Source of the DNA: an uncultured Lachnospiraceae bacterium
GTDB taxonomy: Bacteria > Bacillota > Clostridia > Lachnospirales > Lachnospiraceae
DNA: 5,523 nucleotides
Assembly (NCBI GenBank): GCA_910583965.1
Contig: CAJUAE010000155.1
Coordinates: 225-5,747, forward strand
Reading direction: 5' to 3'
Part shown: positions 4,745 through 5,523 of the stretch, one piece after another
Layout: the number at the start of each line of letters is the position of its first letter
Position numbering within the stretch: the first letter of the stretch is position 1
Position numbers and translations under genes: made by a program
The notes under the pieces: generated by a model
Seen by the model: the letters and a program-made list of their open reading frames with translations, nothing else
Told to the model about the DNA's origin: nothing
Databases searched by the model: none

Positions 4745-5207
4745 AGTTGTAGCGCAAAAGATTATTCAAGATACAGGAACAGAACCCAATATTTCTATTA
4801 CACAGGAAGAACTTGATACAGCGATGGATTCTGAGCCAGAAATTCCAATGCCAGTGATGGAGCAGCATATAATTGAGGAGTTGGGAATGAACATTTCGTA
4901 TCCATATCTGTGGAACTTGGAAAATATATCCGAGGAGGGGAACCCTTCTTATATGCTATATTGTCGATATGAGGACAATAATATTTGGGATATGTCTATC
5001 TTGCGGCTTAATTTGTTTACACCAGAAAGTGGATTGGATTTGCAGATTGTGAAAGAGACACTTGAGAGTGATGGATATGATATTCGTGATACAACCATCA
5101 ATGAATTGCCCGGAGTAAGAGCGGTTGGACAGATGATAAATAACGATAGAACTGTTTTCATCGTTATTTTCCCAAAACGTTTGGTTACGTCGTCCATTAA
5201 GGAGTGA
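4713..5207 (+). pseudogene. C-terminal part of the hydrolase with an extra domain
   Basis: This frame has a GTG at 4713 with no suitable ribosome binding site and runs 164 codons to TGA 5205-5207. Its first ~10 codons are the out-of-frame reading of the hydrolase fragment. The real sequence begins near LTRVVAQKIIQDTGTEPNIS (from 4737), which resembles the final helix of prolyl-oligopeptidase-like proteins, (T)R.IA.KI..DTG...NI. After it comes an acidic linker (EELDTAMDSEPEIP) and a ~115-residue domain that I do not recognise, with alternating beta-strand-like segments (SYMLYCRYEDNNIWDMSILRLNLF, VFIVIFPKRLV). I infer that this is the 3' end of the same gene as the fragment at 4577, after an internal deletion that removed the segment carrying the catalytic Asp and His. 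An independent hypothetical protein is the alternative. Confidence 0.6.
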
Positions 5208-5208
5208 A

Positions 5209-5254
5209 AATTGTGCGCCAAGATGCTTGTATTTGAGTATTTTGGCGCATAATT
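5209..5254 (+). terminator. Terminator-like hairpin after the hydrolase remnant
   Basis: TGCGCCAAGATGCT (5214-5227) pairs with AGTATTTTGGCGCA (5236-5249) over 14 positions, including two G-U pairs, around an eight-base loop. The stem can extend through a G-U pair to AATT/AATT at 5209-5212 and 5251-5254. It begins two bases after the stop codon. The following TAATTAGATTGTTGTTT is T-rich but not a clean T-run, so it may be an inefficient intrinsic terminator. Confidence 0.7.
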
Positions 5255-5302
5255 AGATTGTTGTTTATCCAGAATTCGTATTCATTTCGGGTGAATTGAC
5301 GG

Positions 5303-5331
5303 TTGCCACAAAGTAAATTTTCAGTTATAAT
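5303..5331 (+). promoter_or_regulatory. Strong promoter near the window end
   Basis: TTGCCA (5303-5308) and TATAAT (5326-5331) are separated by 17 bases; one of twelve consensus positions differs. A transcript would begin near 5338 and run rightward. No coding frame with a good ribosome binding site follows within the window, so the transcript starts with at least 180 bases of non-coding, hairpin-rich sequence. Confidence 0.65.
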
Positions 5332-5370
5332 CAATCCATACACGAATATTGATAACTATATAAAGAATTG

Positions 5371-5438
5371 TACTGAGAAAATAGGATGTGAAAACTAAGC
5401 TTTTTTCAGTATATAAAATATACAAAGTACAAGTGTAC
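5371..5438. repeat. Cluster of three short inverted repeats
   Basis: TACTGAGAAAA (5371-5381) pairs with TTTTTTCAGTA (5401-5411), with one G-U. GTATAT-AAA-ATATAC (5409-5423) is perfect. GTACA-AG-TGTAC (5427-5438) is a compact palindrome. They lie about 35-100 bases after the predicted transcription start, so they could be operators or leader hairpins of the next gene. A short AT-rich sequence makes some of this expected by chance. Confidence 0.4.
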
Positions 5439-5458
5439 GATATAAGCCGTTATAGGGT

Positions 5459-5523
5459 AAGGACTGTCCAAATTAATGTCTGTGGAGATAGGTAGGCAAA
5501 CCAAATGAGTTTGGCCACAAGGT
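5459..5523 (+). mobile_element. Possible end of an insertion sequence, cut by the window
   Basis: AAGGACTGTCC followed by AAATTAATGTCTGTG has the general look of the terminal inverted repeats of IS256/Mutator-type insertion sequences, which often carry a GGACTGTC- or GACA-type tip. No transposase or partner repeat is inside the window, so this is pattern recall only. The last 43 bases also fold: TGTGG (5481-5485) pairs with CCACA (5515-5519), enclosing CCAAA-TGAG-TTTGG (5501-5514). That fold could instead belong to a structured leader RNA. Confidence 0.25.

Noticed and set aside
4278..4868. 196-codon minus-strand frame
   Set aside because: It lies opposite clear GH2 and hydrolase homology on the plus strand, shows His/Cys-rich low-quality protein typical of antisense reading, and has no ribosome binding site that I trust.
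5213..5254. GTGCGCC as the 5' end of a group II intron
   Set aside because: The sequence folds completely into a short terminator-like hairpin, and no intron domains or reverse transcriptase follow.
5480..5523. Cyclic di-GMP-I (GEMM) riboswitch suggested by AGGCAAACC...GG
   Set aside because: Only the GGCAAACC block agrees. The expected GACGCAAAGCC segment is replaced by CCACAAGG, and the rest is outside the window.
5505..5523. ATG 5505 as the start of a gene running off the window
   Set aside because: The nearest GGAG is 17 bases upstream, and only six codons are visible.

Overview
The window is AT-rich, with strong AGGAGG-type ribosome binding sites and consensus TTGACA/TATAAT promoters. 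Its proteins look like those of gut Clostridia, so I infer a Firmicute, most likely a member of the Lachnospiraceae. No rRNA, tRNA or CRISPR array is visible, and I see no complete mobile element.

Layout. A tandem ~64-bp two-hairpin repeat (1-119) leads into a membrane-anchored protein of unknown function (121-1053). Positions 1054-1550 hold three gene fragments: the C-terminal end of a TauE/SafE-like membrane transporter (1054-1254); the first ~30 codons of a TPR-type protein with its own two-hairpin leader (1264-1465); and, converging on it from the minus strand, the start of an NAD(P)H-binding SDR-type gene with ATG changed to ACG and an internal stop (about 1430-1544). A divergent regulatory region follows (1570-1767), with two large hairpins and a textbook promoter for a small single-TM protein (1818-2246).

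A hairpin-rich intergenic region (2247-2509) precedes the one clearly intact metabolic gene, a 534-residue mannitol dehydrogenase-family oxidoreductase, probably D-mannonate oxidoreductase/fructuronate reductase (2510-4114). Nineteen bases later comes the N-terminal domain of a family 2 glycoside hydrolase (4134-4562), cut off before its catalytic barrel. An alpha/beta-hydrolase (prolyl-oligopeptidase-like) remnant follows (4577-5207); it has lost its start and an internal block that should carry the catalytic Asp and His. A terminator-like hairpin, a good promoter and a structured stretch that may be an insertion-sequence end close the window.

Together, the oxidoreductase and the glycoside hydrolase suggest a former hexuronate/glucuronide utilisation operon of which only the oxidoreductase remains intact here. 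The rest reads as a deletion-scarred region of decaying gene pieces. I found no convincing new multi-gene system. The most unusual features are the two-hairpin leader elements that deliver a ribosome binding site to a start codon, and the density of truncation junctions.
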